Below are positions 48,311-59,244 of a stretch of DNA of 64,000 bases, piece by piece. The notes below the pieces were generated by a model. That model was given only the letters and a program-made list of their open reading frames with translations, had not been told where the DNA came from and made no database searches. The stretch is from the NCBI GenBank assembly GCA_961205875.1, contig OY540810.1, positions 36,518,001-36,582,000 of the forward strand. The letters run 5' to 3'. The translations under genes and the position numbers were made by a program. Every line of letters begins with the position of its first letter. The stretch's first letter is position 1. The DNA comes from Sialis fuliginosa. Taxonomy: Eukaryota > Arthropoda > Insecta > Megaloptera > Sialidae.

Positions 48311-51253
48311 TATACCAAATTTCATCTTAATCGGTATAAAATTGATATAGACGAACGGACAGAGAGAAATATTGCGTAAATCCTGTAATTTCTCAGGGAA
48401 AAAATCAAGAGGTACTCCAAATTTTGTAAATATCTAAAAATAAACTACAAGAAGCTTTATTCAGAAATGATTTTGTACTAGACATCATCAATTTAAAATC
48501 AATAAATGCAATTTTCTGAATTTATTTTGATGATTTTTTTGCTCATAAGATTTTGAATGGATTTTTTCAATTTTTCAAGAAATACCCTAAAATCATAACG
48601 GAATTAGAGTGCTTTTAATTAACGAAGACATGACATTTAAAATTATTTAAAAGTAAAAGCTGGAAAGAAATTCTTAATCGTGATTTCATTTTTCTTTTAA
48701 CCAAATTGATATAATTAAAAATGTTAAAACCAGCTTTTCATAATCAAAAGAAATCTGAATATAATTTCAAAATCAATTTCATCTGTAATCATAATAGGCG
48801 TTTTTAAAATTCCGATAAAATATCCAATTTCCTTCTTACAGCGTCCTTTGTATCAATTCACTTTGAACTAAAAGAAGTAAGAAGAAAAAAAACTTGAGTG
48901 AAAACTTTTAATTAAGCTGGCGACGGCTTACATTCTCATTATCTCAATCAGATAATGACAGAGGAAAACTCTTTTCTGTTTCGGATTGAGCTTTAAAGTC
49001 GGTCTCGTTCTCCGTTTTCTATTCTGTCCAATCAGATAAATTCAGTTGCTACAATTTCTGCATTGGGATTACATCTGTCCGATCTTAATTTATGATAAAG
49101 CAGTTTTAATTAACACATTCTATTTTGAGTTATCGGGGATACTTACCGTCTTGATAACATGCTTTTACGTAGAATAGGTACTTAATGCGATAGTTTTTCA
49201 TCGGAATAATAAATATATATTGTAAAAACTCCCAGAAATCTCGATTATGCTATTTTATAGCTCTTGTAATGCCAAACAAATTTTGTATTATACCACAAGT
49301 TACTATTCCAAGCAGTTTACGAGCTATTTACAAATTTAAAATTTTAAACTCATTTTCAAGGGTCGTTTTCACCCCCTAAACTTTAAAACGGGCACGTATA
49401 AAAAATAGGTGTCCTTAATTTTTACCATATTAACCTTTTTACCAAGTTTCATTAAAATTCGAGAGTGATATTTCCTAGTGATTTAAAAAATAAGAACAAA
49501 TTAAAACAATATTTACTTAATTTTAAACAAATTTTTTATTTTTATTGATTCTGGTTATAGACATTTTATATTAGTAGGTTTTTATGTATTCATTCTTTTA
49601 TACATATATTACTGTGTGAATTTTTTTTACTAACAAATTTTTTTTTTCCAGGTACGCTGACTCAAATTTATGTTGATTTCATGAACTGGGGTAAGCAAAA
49701 ATGATTTTCTTCTTTCTTTTATACTCATCTTTAACCTTTTCAACGCCTATAGCTATCTATTTACATGACACAAAAATTTCCTTTTATATCATATATTGAC
49801 TACATTACAATTTAGGACAGTCTATCTATTCAAGCATTTAGTTTAATATTTATTCTTGTAAAATAAAGTATCCTTAATAAAATGACAATTTTATTGAGAC
49901 ATTTCACACATCGGTTTCCTTGATTCGATTCGTATTAGCGAGACATATAAAAATCGTTACCACAATTTCCACCCTAAGTTTAAAACAAACGTGTCAAATA
50001 GAACAAGGGATGTTATCGTAATTTGCAAGTGGTACCGCAGACTACATCCCATCATTATGCCAATCAGTCAACCATAGATGTTGGATTTGTATGTGTCTGT
50101 GAGGGAGGGGGACTTACCCTTCATGCATCAGTCACGTACTTGCTAACTTGATTTAAAATGAGAAGTGTAATAAATCTCAATGTATTTGTTCTTATCGAGA
50201 TTGGTTTTAAATTGTGATAGGTATTTTGTAAATGTAAAATGTACGAATTTAATCTTACATAGGTAAACTCACTATCCATTAGGAATAATAATGTTTTTTT
50301 CTTTTTGATAAGAATATTTTTGGTACTTAAAAATCGTATCACGCGTTACACAAATACAGCGTGAATACAACTACAGAAGAGATATAATGATATGTCTCTC
50401 AAAGCTATATGAAAATATTACTATAGTAATATTTTCTGATTATCAGAAACAAAATAAGGTAGTTACATCATTATTCCTAGAGGGACTATAAAATCATGTT
50501 TCTGGTAGTATAAAAACCATGCACAGTTTTCTCAGTGCACCCCAATTTTGTGCTTTTAATCAATCTATTGCTAAATGTACGAATTATTACGTGTAATATC
50601 ATTATCGTTAGACCTAATGTTGTGAATTACCTATACTTAATTATTTGATTATTATATTACGGAGGAGGGAGGGGATGGGGTATAGTAATACATTATTAAA
50701 TTACTAGTGTATAATATATGATCTGCGTTCTGAAGTATAAAATATCTATTAGGTAATATAATTTGATTATGTAAGATATCCGATAGATTTTTTTGCTCAA
50801 TCTAAAAACACATATATATCTTCGTTCCATATTTGTACGTTATACTATTCAAAATAAATATTATAAAAGAATTTAAAATTTAAATAGTACCCACAGTTTC
50901 ATAGATTTTTTATAGGTATTATAATTTATATTTCTGTTGTAAATTCCTTATATCTTTATTTTATAATAGATATTAATATACATTTAATATTTATTATTAC
51001 TACATTTCATATTGCCAACCAGTGTAGTAAAGATTTTAGGAATTAAAAGGGGTGGAAGAATGTTTGCAACAAGTACAAAAGCCTCGTGGCTAAATAAGGG
51101 GGAGAGTTCGAATCAATAACAAAACCTTATGCTTATGCAAATGAATAAAATAAATATGTCTTACTGAAGTTAAGGGAATGGATTTGTTTTCTTGATGGTA
51201 TTATTCATTTAAATAAAATCTACAGAAATTTCCATTAATGCTTAGTTTTTTAA
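48311..51253. other. Non-coding stretch with decayed repeats
   Basis: 48405-48600 is a diverged relative of the 46284 MITE. 49260-49700 contains repeat-like wording (GGGTCGTTTTCACCCCCTAA, ACCAAGTTTCATTAAAATTC) and an AG...GTAAG pair bracketing 39 bases at 49652-49690, which I do not call an exon. A small hairpin lies near 50410-50440. No gene seen. Confidence 0.4.
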
Positions 51254-51775
51254 CTAGGGTAAAAGTGAAACAAAATACAAATCTTTCATGTTTTTTGGAC
51301 AGTTAACGATACAAATTTATACTTTAATTTTTTCTACTAGATGCGCTTACACATATGAATAACCATTTAAAATAAATACGTCATTTCAAAAATGAAAAAA
51401 GTGTGTTTCATTTTTAACCTCTAATTTGGGAAAAAGTGAAACAGGTAAGGGAAAAAGTGAAACAAAAAAAAGCTACAAAGGCAACTTTGATTTATCTTCT
51501 TGGTGGCATATCAATGTGAAATTGTAACTTTAATTAATATCTTAGCTATACAGAAAGTTATGTGCATCAAATTTAATTCACACGTTTTGACATCGACTAA
51601 CAGGGAAATCTGTAGGGGTGACACATCACTTATTACGCGATTCATATTTTCAGGTCGCTTTAACAAACCTTTAATGACGTTGTCAGTTTTTATAATTCTC
51701 CCATAAACAAATTAGTTTTTTAGTTGCAAGCTTGTTTCACTTTTACCCCATTTTTTTGGTGTTTCATATTTACCC
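51254..51775. mobile_element. GTGAAACA-rich inverted-repeat element
   Basis: CTAGGGTAAAAGTGAAACA at the left pairs with TGTTTCACTTTTACCCCA (about 51724) and with GTGTTTCATATTTACCCTG at the right end. The same word also recurs at 51430 and 51451. Nested inverted copies suggest a built-up MITE. It lies 175 bp upstream of the candidate peptide gene. Confidence 0.5.
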
Positions 51776-51950
51776 TGCTCGACCCTACATATATTTTTTA
51801 ATGATAAGAGAGTATAATGGAATATAAACATACATTATTAGTACTTTTTTGGAATTAACAGAATAATAACTGTAGCTTTATTATATTTTATGTTTTATTT
51901 GTAGATGTTTTGATGAAATACTTAAAAACTTTAAAGATTAAACTCTGACA

Positions 51951-52051
51951 ATGAGAGTTCTTCTTCTTCTTCATGCATTCTTGTCTGCTGGCTTAATCTT
52001 TTCAGACGACAGCTCCTTCGTGGTTGATTTTTACTACGTGGAAAATATATT
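51951..52051 (+). CDS. Candidate secreted-peptide gene, exon 1
   Basis: An ATG at 51951 opens MRVLLLLHAFLSAGLIFS, a textbook signal peptide (charged residue, leucine core, Ser before the likely cleavage point). Then come DDSSFVVDFYYVENI and a donor ATATT|GTAAGTG at 52052. Exon 1 is 33 codons plus two bases. Joined to exon 2 it gives a 51-residue product with a 33-residue acidic, Tyr-rich mature peptide lacking cysteine. The gene lies within the presumed host intron, same strand, 0.2 kb after a MITE-like repeat. A candidate 5' UTR acceptor (TTTATTTGTAG at 51904) lies upstream. No family is recognised. The leucine stretch derives partly from a CTT run, so chance cannot be excluded. Confidence 0.42.
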
Positions 52052-52294
52052 GTAAGTGAATTTGTGCGTGTATATTTGTGTAGGGAGTACAGGAACACAA
52101 AATGGAATGAGAAGTTGCTTATGTGCCAATCATAGTAGGTGAATACGAACGGGGTGGTCGGGATTATATGAATTATAATTGCTTAAGTGTTACGAAAATA
52201 GAAAAATCAAATAGTACAGTGTTACATGAAATAAGTTTATTTAAATTTTTTCGAATATTGTCTTATAAAAATTGATTTTATGTTATATTTATAG

Positions 52295-52349
52295 GTACTA
52301 CGAAACTTCTCAGATAGACATCTATGATGATTACGAGTTGATCAAATAA
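52295..52349 (+). CDS. Candidate secreted-peptide gene, exon 2 (C-terminus)
   Basis: The acceptor GTTATATTTATAG at 52294 restores the exon 1 frame exactly (TT + G gives Leu). The exon reads YYETSQIDIYDDYELIK and then TAA at 52347-52349. Five of 17 residues are acidic and four are tyrosine, continuing the composition of exon 1. The intron is 243 bp, a normal size for a small insect gene. An AATAAA signal at 52354-52359 follows at once, implying a very short 3' UTR. Phase match, like composition on both sides of the intron and an immediate poly(A) signal together support a real gene. There is no homology to lean on. Confidence 0.42.
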
Positions 52350-52353
52350 TTTT

Positions 52354-52359
52354 AATAAA
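52354..52359 (+). terminator. Poly(A) signal of the candidate peptide gene
   Basis: AATAAA five bases after the TAA at 52347. The hexamer is frequent by chance in AT-rich DNA; its weight comes only from position. Confidence 0.35.
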
Positions 52360-52534
52360 ATTTATAACAACATGAGTTTGTTTGTATAAATAGATTTACC
52401 TACTTTATGTCTATGCAAACTTGACATTAAACCATTTGTTAAATTTTTCATCATCTACAAATTTATCATTTGTTTAGTTCAAATATTATTTAAAAATTGC
52501 GTAACCTCATAATATGCAGTAAAGTTTACATCCA

Positions 52535-53402
52535 GGTGTGCACTCATATAAATGTCCAAAAAGTCAGCCCCCCCAAATTCATATTTTTTGTTTATTTTAT
52601 GCGCAATCGTTTGATAGTCTAATTTTGTCGTTTGATAGTTATTAGTTTAATTAATTTTTATTAATTAAATTTTATGAAAAAGTTAGCCCCCCCCTACATT
52701 TGATTATTGAGTTCATTTTCGGTTTACAATATTCATTTTTATTTAAAAATGTTTGATAGTATACAAGTCTATCGTTTGATAGTTGCAGATTTTTAACATT
52801 TTTGTTAAACAATAATTAAATATTCAAATTTCCCGCGTTAAGGTTAGTTAGGTTAAAAACATGCTCTAATAATATACAAGTTAACTGTCCTTGTTTAGGT
52901 TGGTTAGTTTCTGTTAGGTTAGGTTAACTGTCCTAAATTTATCATAAAATTTATTTAATTAATTTTAATTAAAGTAATAACGATCAAACGAATATCAAAC
53001 GATTGCATATAAAATTAACTGAAAACATGCATTTGGATAAGGCGGGGGCGGGGGGTGGAGCTAGAATTTTTAAAACGAGAACGAGGGAAGTTAAAAAAAT
53101 TAATTGTTGTTTAATAAAAATATTAAAAATCTGCGAAGCTAATGACTATCAAACGATATGCTTGTACTATCAAACATTTTTAAATAAAAAGGAATCTTGT
53201 ATACCCAAAATGAACACAATAATCAAAAGTGGGGGGGTACTAACTTTTTCATAAAATGTATTTAATTAATACTGACTAAATTAATAACTATCACATGATA
53301 AATAATGTTAGACTATCAAACACTATCAAACGATTGCACAACGAAAAATATTCGTGGGGGGGGGGGCTAACTCTTTGAACATCACATATAAGGTGCACAA
53401 CG
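52535..53402. mobile_element. Foldback element, nearly palindromic, about 868 bp
   Basis: GGTGTGCACTCATATAAATG... is mirrored by ...CATCACATATAAGGTGCACA. Inside, matched pairs run throughout: GTCAGCCCCCCC / GGGGGGGGGGCTAAC, CAATCGTTTGATAG / CTATCAAACGATTG, TTAGCCCCCCCC / GGGGGGGTACTAA. At least eight copies of the ATCGTTTGATAG-type word occur in both directions. The core near 52850-52950 has TTAGGTT-type words. An open frame across 53003-53254 is a by-product. The window start holds a decayed relative. Confidence 0.8.
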
Positions 53403-53520
53403 TTGCTGCAAACCGTGATGACCGTGAGTTAAATATAATGCAAATATGATGTAGATGTGTCTAGCTGGGTTGTTACAGAAAATCTAAGATACACAGATAT
53501 GACCAATATTTATTGTCAAT

Positions 53521-53724
53521 AAAAACAAACTTGTTTGTTTAAACGTCAAAAATTTATTTAAGAAAAGGTAATCGCAAAAAAAAACATGAATATTATTGAG
53601 ATAACAACATCGTTCTCAAATTAAAATCTTTATTAATAGCCTGACGATGATTCTGTGAATCGAAAGCTTGCGATTACCTTTTCTTAAATAAATTTTTGAC
53701 GTTTAAACAAACAAGTTTGTTTTT
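53521..53724. mobile_element. 204-bp element with perfect 57-bp inverted repeats
   Basis: The arm 53521-53577 (AAAAACAAACTTGTTTGTTT...AAGGTAATCGCAA) and the arm 53668-53724 are exact reverse complements over all 57 bases. The 90-bp centre contains AGCCTGACGATGATTCTGTG. ATTGTCAAT lies at the left edge and recurs at 53760, so the target duplication is unclear. Confidence 0.92.
53641..53665 (+). ncRNA. Hammerhead-ribozyme-like core (tentative)
   Basis: CTGACGA (fits the core CUGANGA) is followed by T, a perfect 5-bp stem GATTC-TGT-GAATC, then GAAA. This is the order of a hammerhead core with stem II. The extra T before the stem is non-canonical, and partner strands for stems I and III next to a UH cleavage site were not found. 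It may be coincidence or a relic of a ribozyme carried by a mobile element. Confidence 0.25.
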
Positions 53725-53879
53725 ATTTATATTTAAGGTCACTGCTATTATATTTTTATTGTCAATATCTATATTTTAAATTCTTCCAAATGGACACTAT
53801 CAAATCCATATTGTCAATATTTTCCAGGAAGCGTTCAACATGTTTATATTAAAATATCTACAATAAATATTGATCGGCT

Positions 53880-54120
53880 GTCTGCTTCTTAACGTGCCAC
53901 TTTTCCATCTCTTCTCACACTGTACTAGCAACTACCAAAGTAAAAACACTGACGGTTGGCGCATTTATCGTTGGCGCAGTCCCGTACGCTCCTAGCGACG
54001 TTTTGTACGTATCTAATCAATCTACGACGCTCGCATGGGAGCGGCACCTGGGACACGCCGTCGCTCCCCGCGTGTACGTCTCGACGTCCGCCGTCGCCAC
54101 AATACATCATATTATGAATG
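53880..54120. other. CpG-rich patch with a 61-codon minus-strand frame
   Basis: This is the GC-richest part of the presumed intron (CGACGCTCGCATGGGAGCGG, CGACGTCCGCCGTCGCCAC). On the minus strand (54110-53925) an open frame has varied composition and a Cys-rich end, RDCANDKCANRQCFYFGSC. There is no signal peptide or known domain. A promoter/enhancer or an exon of an unknown gene are both possible; neither is shown. Confidence 0.3.
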
Positions 54121-54228
54121 TCTGTAAATATGTGCAGTCGAATTGGGCTGTTGTTTAATAATCAGAATAGAATAAAATACATGGTTTAAACAAACCTGAA
54201 TACAGAATCATTATCATAGTGTCATTTA

Positions 54229-55483
54229 CAGTGTGTTAAGTAAGAGCGTGTTCGGCGTTATTCGCGAAAAAATTATTTAACAAATTTTTCTTTCACATCC
54301 ATACATTTGACATGTTCCAAGGAAATGCGCAATTGTGTTAATAATGAGTCCAATCACCACCAGCATCGATAATCGCTTGTCATCTCCGAGGCATACTAAA
54401 CACTAAATTTTCGGCGTATTCGAGGGTAAGTACCTCCCAAATGGCTCGAATTTCTTGGGAAAGCTGCTGCAAAGTGCAGACACGTTTTCCTCGAAGCTTC
54501 TGCTTTATGTAGGCCCAGACATTTTCAATGGAGATTAGCATCAGGTGATTGTGAAGGCCAATCAAGTGTAATGATGCCATTGCCCCATTTTCAGTCAGTG
54601 CAAAGTCGGCTCCTGTGTTTAGGATCGTTGTCCTCTTGCAAGATCCATTCTTCGTATTTTGTGATGAATTGACGTTCGGCAGTCGGTAACAAGGCTTTCT
54701 TGTAAATTTCGACCATCTTGAGAGCATTGAAGTCGCTGGTAAAGAGGTGTAAAACGCCAAACCCCTTCTTTGAGAATTAGCCCCAAAGATGCACTTTAAT
54801 TGGATGTTTGACGGTGCGTTGGACGAACTGGCTTAGGGAGGAACAACATACTCGTGGAATAATCACAAAACCCCAAACAGAAGCTTCATCAGAGAAAACT
54901 ACATTACTCCAATCACGATCAATATTTTCGTGTGCCCAGGCGAGTCGTTTTTCGAACAGTAGTGGTTTCTTCAATGTTCTTCGCCATTTCAAATTGTTTG
55001 CACACAAATGTTCACGAATAGTAACGTGCGATACGTCCAGTCCTTTTTGCTTCAATTTCACTTACCCTTGACGCAAGGACAAGCCAGGATTACGCAAAAA
55101 CAATGTCACGATCTGTTTTTCCTCATTTTTAGTCACTTTTCCTATTGAACCACGATCTGGAAAGTCGTCAACATTTTTTCTCCTTAAATCGATTCACCCA
55201 CTTCTGAACAAATGCCTTCGACTTTTTAATGCACTTGGCCGCCACTGAATGAGACATTTTTGGCCCTTTTGGGTGCGTGCAAAGAAACACGACTGCGAAA
55301 CATTTCGCGTACACATCACTCTTCGCGGTTTTTGTGTTTCTCTGACAGAAGATAGACATAAATTTAAATTTTTTCATCAAAGCGCCAAAGACGGAGGTTC
55401 CCTGAACCTGATGTAATAAGATTTAGGTTTATATAACTTACCGACTGCGATTATTGCCGAATACGCTCTTACTTAACACACTG
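54229..55483 (-). mobile_element. Tc1-like transposon, full-length but inactive
   Basis: CAGTGTGTTAAGTAAGAGCG at 54229 and CGCTCTTACTTAACACACTG ending 55483 are perfect 20-bp inverted ends, followed by TGTTCGGC against GCCGAATA. TA duplicates lie at 54227-54228 and 55484-55485. The 1255-bp length is typical of Tc1-like elements. The transposase is on the minus strand. Confidence 0.95.
54380..55380 (-). pseudogene. Tc1-like transposase, broken
   Basis: The minus-strand product spans the usual Tc1 order. An N-terminal helix-turn-helix region comes first (MSHSVAAKCIKKSKAFVQKW, then VDDFPDRGSIGKVTKNEEKQ). Next are VTIREHLCANNLKWRRTLKK and WAHENIDRDWSNVVFSDEAS with the first catalytic Asp, and then RTVKHPIKVHLWG. 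The second Asp is in WILQEDNDPKH. LDWPSQSPD and IENVWAYIKQKLRG carry the catalytic Glu. Spacing between the last two residues fits DD34E after allowing one extra base. The frame changes near 55170, 54790 and 54550, with in-frame stops near 55068 and 54587, so it cannot make transposase. The intact terminal repeats suggest a fairly young copy, although the coding region has several lesions. Confidence 0.9.
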
Positions 55484-55779
55484 TAAGATACGAATTGTCG
55501 CCTTGATAAAAAGATTTAATCAAATTTAATATACGATATATGGAACATAAGGAAACCATTATTATTTCATGTTGTAAAAAATTATTTTCGTGTAAATTTG
55601 AAAATTAATTCAAATCAATTCATTTTAAATTTTGTCTCTTAGTTCTAGAAGTTCTTTAAATTGCAGAAAATAGTTTTTTTACAACTTTATTAATTTTAAT
55701 TTAACATTCAAAATTTGAATATTTTTTGATACTAAATAATTATAATACTAAGTGAAACTATTTATAATTATTTCGTTGG
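55484..55779. other. AT-rich non-coding stretch
   Basis: Nothing recognised. Confidence 0.45.
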
Positions 55780-55902
55780 AACGTTTCGCTTTAGTACGTT
55801 TTTATTTTTAGATCCCGGTATTTAAGACCCTATGCTAAAATAATTCGTTAGTACGTGTATTCCCCTCAGCTCCTTCAAAAACGTACTAACGAGGTTCGAC
55901 TG
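55780..55902. repeat. pogo-like end, relic
   Basis: The end CGTACTAACGAGGTTCGACT|G before TA (55903-55904) resembles the CAGTNGAACCTCG ends of pogo/Tigger-type elements. TTTAGTACGTTTTTATTTTT and ATCCCGGTATTTAAGACCC match 45015-45070 in inverted orientation. Confidence 0.6.
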
Positions 55903-56004
55903 TAATTTATAAGAAATAGAAATTGTTGACTATTATTTTTCTGAAAAAAGTGCAAACTTACTTATATCACTTGAAAAAATAACTGATATACTTACAATCA
56001 AATA

Positions 56005-56421
56005 AGTTACTGGCACCAGTCTTGGCCACTTATTATTTATATGGTGATTGATTGGCTTTTTTGTATTTCTCCTGAACTCTATTACTAATAAAACAAGTAT
56101 CTCTTTATTAATGTGTTTATGTTTTTTTTCCAGTAATAGATATAGTAAAACTAGTAATGGACACGCAGTGATTGACACTTGCTAATGATTACAAAATGAT
56201 AAGTACAAAGACACAAAAGTTATAAAATAGAGAATGGTAAAATTGCCAACAATGTAAAGCAGATTCTATGATAATATAATAATTAATTAAAGTGGTCACC
56301 ATTTTGACATCCATTGACCGTCTGTCAGTTACAGTTTAATTTCTTTAATATATACAAATATTTCATTTAATTAAACAAGTGCACAATATTGGGGTATTGT
56401 CCAAGACTGGTGCCAGTACCT
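56005..56421. mobile_element. AGGTACTGGC-family MITE, 417 bp
   Basis: TA|AGTTACTGGCACCAGTCTTG and CCAAGACTGGTGCCAGTACC|T then TA (56003-56004 and 56422-56423) give clean ends. Interior words ACTAATAAAACAAGTA and ATGGACACGCAGTGATTGAC match the other copies. Confidence 0.88.
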
Positions 56422-57917
56422 TATAATGTAATGCAGTTGATGTTAACGTTGAAACTGTAAATATATACCACTGAAATGAGAGGCTTTCATGATGTATTAA
56501 ATATGTAACTCTTATTCAATATGCCATCAGTATCGAGTATCTCAAAGGTCGTTTTAATTGACTACCCCTGGTGTTTGTATGTGTTATGGCGCCGTCATTC
56601 ATCAGACATTGTTCTCCACCTCTCGCCACTTCTTGAATGTTCTTTGTGTTGTTTTCTCACTGTCTTACTGATTTTGTGTGTGCAAGAAAAATGCGTTTGT
56701 CTTGTTGTGTAATTGATTTGGATACGTTCCAAAAGATATTTGTGTCTATTAAAATAATTGGAAGGTATGTTTGTCATGTGTGTTTGAATAATGGGATACG
56801 TAATTAAAGTAAACTTTTTTTTCTGATAAGCTCATTCATTTTGTTACGGTATATTTTTCACTGTGTTTATTATGTGTTTTTATTTGCTTTACTTAAAAAT
56901 AAAATTTTACATCTTTGAAAGAAATTGTGTTTACTACTTGTTTCAACAAATATAGTTTAATAAATGTTGTTTATCATTTTATTGACATGCTATAGTCTGT
57001 TTCATTTAAGATTGCAGTGGTGGGCGGGGATTAGACGGTACGATTCACACAGGAACTATTCTATGAGTGATTTTTTAAATATGTATATGAAAACTTTTAA
57101 TGAAATTTGTAAGAAAGAAAACTCACCTTTGTATTATGAATATTAGTTATATCTAATATTGATAATGTCGATAATATAATATAATAATTTCCTAATAATT
57201 ATATTAGGAAAGACTATAATAACCAATGCTAGTCCGTATGTGAAAGTGTTACCAAAACGTATGGCGGCCATCTTGTATCATATGTCATTTCCATGACAAT
57301 GTATCAGAGGCGTCAGTTGAAAATTTATAATATGCAAATATACTTTAAATTACAATTTAATTTAGTATGTACGAGAGATGATAGTTCCAAATAGACGTTT
57401 CTCTGTTACCAATTATCACTGAAATACTTTTAAACACAATATAAATAATTTAATATTAATTAATTTTATAATTCAAAACAATTGATATTTATTTTAAAAT
57501 CTGAATGATACGCCAATGGCTCGTGGAGCGATATGGTAATACCCATCAAGTTTTATAAAAATATCTAATGCAGTTTCGGAATAATTTAAAAAAAATTTTT
57601 TTTTTATAAAAACCTTGATCATTATGTATATCAAAAATATATCGAAAACAGACCTATCTTTATATAAATTTTGTCTTAAAATCATGCACAGATTAACCCC
57701 CTTCAATATTGTTATTCAACTATGAAACAAGAAGAGAAAATAAACGCTTCGACATTTGAATAGCTCCTCTAGCTCAATCATTTTATTTTATTTTTCACTT
57801 CCAACAATATAACGAAGTTTTCATCATTTCTTTGTAAACATCAACATACATTTCAGAACAGAATATACTATATACCATACATTCAAGAAATTCAATATAT
57901 CTATTCTCACATTTAAT
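56422..57917. other. Non-coding stretch with dispersed repeat
   Basis: 56992-57185 shares CTATAGTCTGTTTCATTTAA and TTTGTATTATGAATATTAG with 26411-26575. TACCAAAACGTATGGCGGCC at 57250 is slightly GC-rich. No gene is supported; frames at 56521-56712 and 57494-57706 show no domain. Confidence 0.4.
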
Positions 57918-58683
57918 GAGTACGTTTACACAGCGCTGTTATTCCGGTTTTACTATAACCCATGTAATAAAACTGGGTTTAAAAATGCGTGTAGATGGCG
58001 CATTACACTCGACATAACTAATCAGGTTTAATTATTCTACTCCTCTTGACCTACAGGCATAGCATAACTAAACCGGAATAGAGACATAATAAAGACACGT
58101 GTAAAAACTGTACGGACATAGTTATATCTATTTAGCCAACCCCCAAAAATATAAGTATTTACGGAGTATAGGGATTTCATTTTAATGCACTTCGCATTAA
58201 CATTTGAAAAAGCGTCGTCAGTTAACACATGGTTGAATCTTCGGAGTACAATCTAGCCTGTTTACTTTTGAACCATGTTAAATGAATTTATAAGTATAAT
58301 AGGTACCTTTGAAGTATTCAACATACTTTAAAAAAATTCACAAAAAAAAAATTTTTTTTAAATGTAATTTCATGAAAAAAAAAATTGTAACTTTGTGGTA
58401 CTGTGGTATCGTCCTTTTTTTAAATACCTGAGCGCTATTCTCGGTCAAAGTCGGTGTATGGATCAAAATGACCCATAGGATGCTCCGAGGATTAAAAAAT
58501 CTGAATCGAAGAGATGGAAAACAAAACAAAACGTGATTCGTAGGACGTAGAGGAGACGAAGTATTTTTGGGATTTCTTGTTGGTACGATGTCGAACTTAT
58601 AGCATTACTGATTCTCGTATGTGTAAATCGCTTAAAACGGTTTAACTACATCGGTTACAGTAAAACGCTGTGTAAACGTACTC
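57918..58683. mobile_element. TIR element with GAGTACGTTTACACAGCG ends
   Basis: GAGTACGTTTACACAGCG and CGCTGTGTAAACGTACTC are perfect 18-bp inverted ends, followed by further pairing (CCGGTTTTACTATAACC against CGGTTTAACTACATCGGTTA). AAT flanks both sides, possibly a 3-bp duplication. The 766-bp body has no recognisable transposase. Confidence 0.78.
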
Positions 58684-59244
58684 AATGATATTGATAAATG
58701 TATGCACCAATAAACATTTCACAACATTTTATTCTTTCAAACTGCCAATCATTAGAAGGTACGACGATTTTATCAAACAACAGAAAATGTAAACATTAAC
58801 TTACGCACCGACCTTCTCATAAAGCTTGTTTTGTCACAATTGATAAAGAAAGCATGACTATAAAACGTGCACGGAAGGATATTAAAAATCAATCACGCAA
58901 CAAGACCTTCATAAATAACGCCCTGCAAGGATGAGGGAGGGGGGTGTCATATTTACGTCCTTTGTACGAGATGCTTCTTGTGTGCAGAAACGTCTTCTCC
59001 TCTAGCAGTAATTTGTCACGGGCGGTTACAAATTGTATGCACGCGTCCCGTAAGCGATGGCATCCATTTCGATATTATGTACTGTCGCTCACGGTGTTGT
59101 ATAGTTGGCCGGCAATGCACTTTTATAGTTTAGTGGAAATTAAATAATTTGTATCGATCTATTTTAGTAAAATTGATATCGTCTTGGTTTCGTGGATGAA
59201 ACGAGACGAGAAGGAAATAGAAAGTTTCAATCCCGTGTGAAGCC
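58684..59244. other. Single-copy-looking patch
   Basis: Positions 58920-59130 (GGATGAGGGAGGGGGGTGTC, GGGCGGTTACAAATTG, GGCATCCATTTCG) are GC-richer than their surroundings and lack repeat partners here. The open frame from 58944 has no domain. Possible regulatory sequence. Confidence 0.3.

Noticed and set aside
49652-49690. A 39-base microexon between TTTTTTTCCAG and GTAAGC
   Set aside because: Phase 0 from exon 2 meets a stop at the third codon, and only a phase not offered by exon 2 is open. The AACTGGGGTAAGC end resembles the repeat word CAATGGGGTAAGTG at 47975, so it is probably repeat sequence.
53003-53254. 83-codon open frame rich in Gly and Lys
   Set aside because: It lies entirely within the foldback element and is explained by its C/G-run arms.
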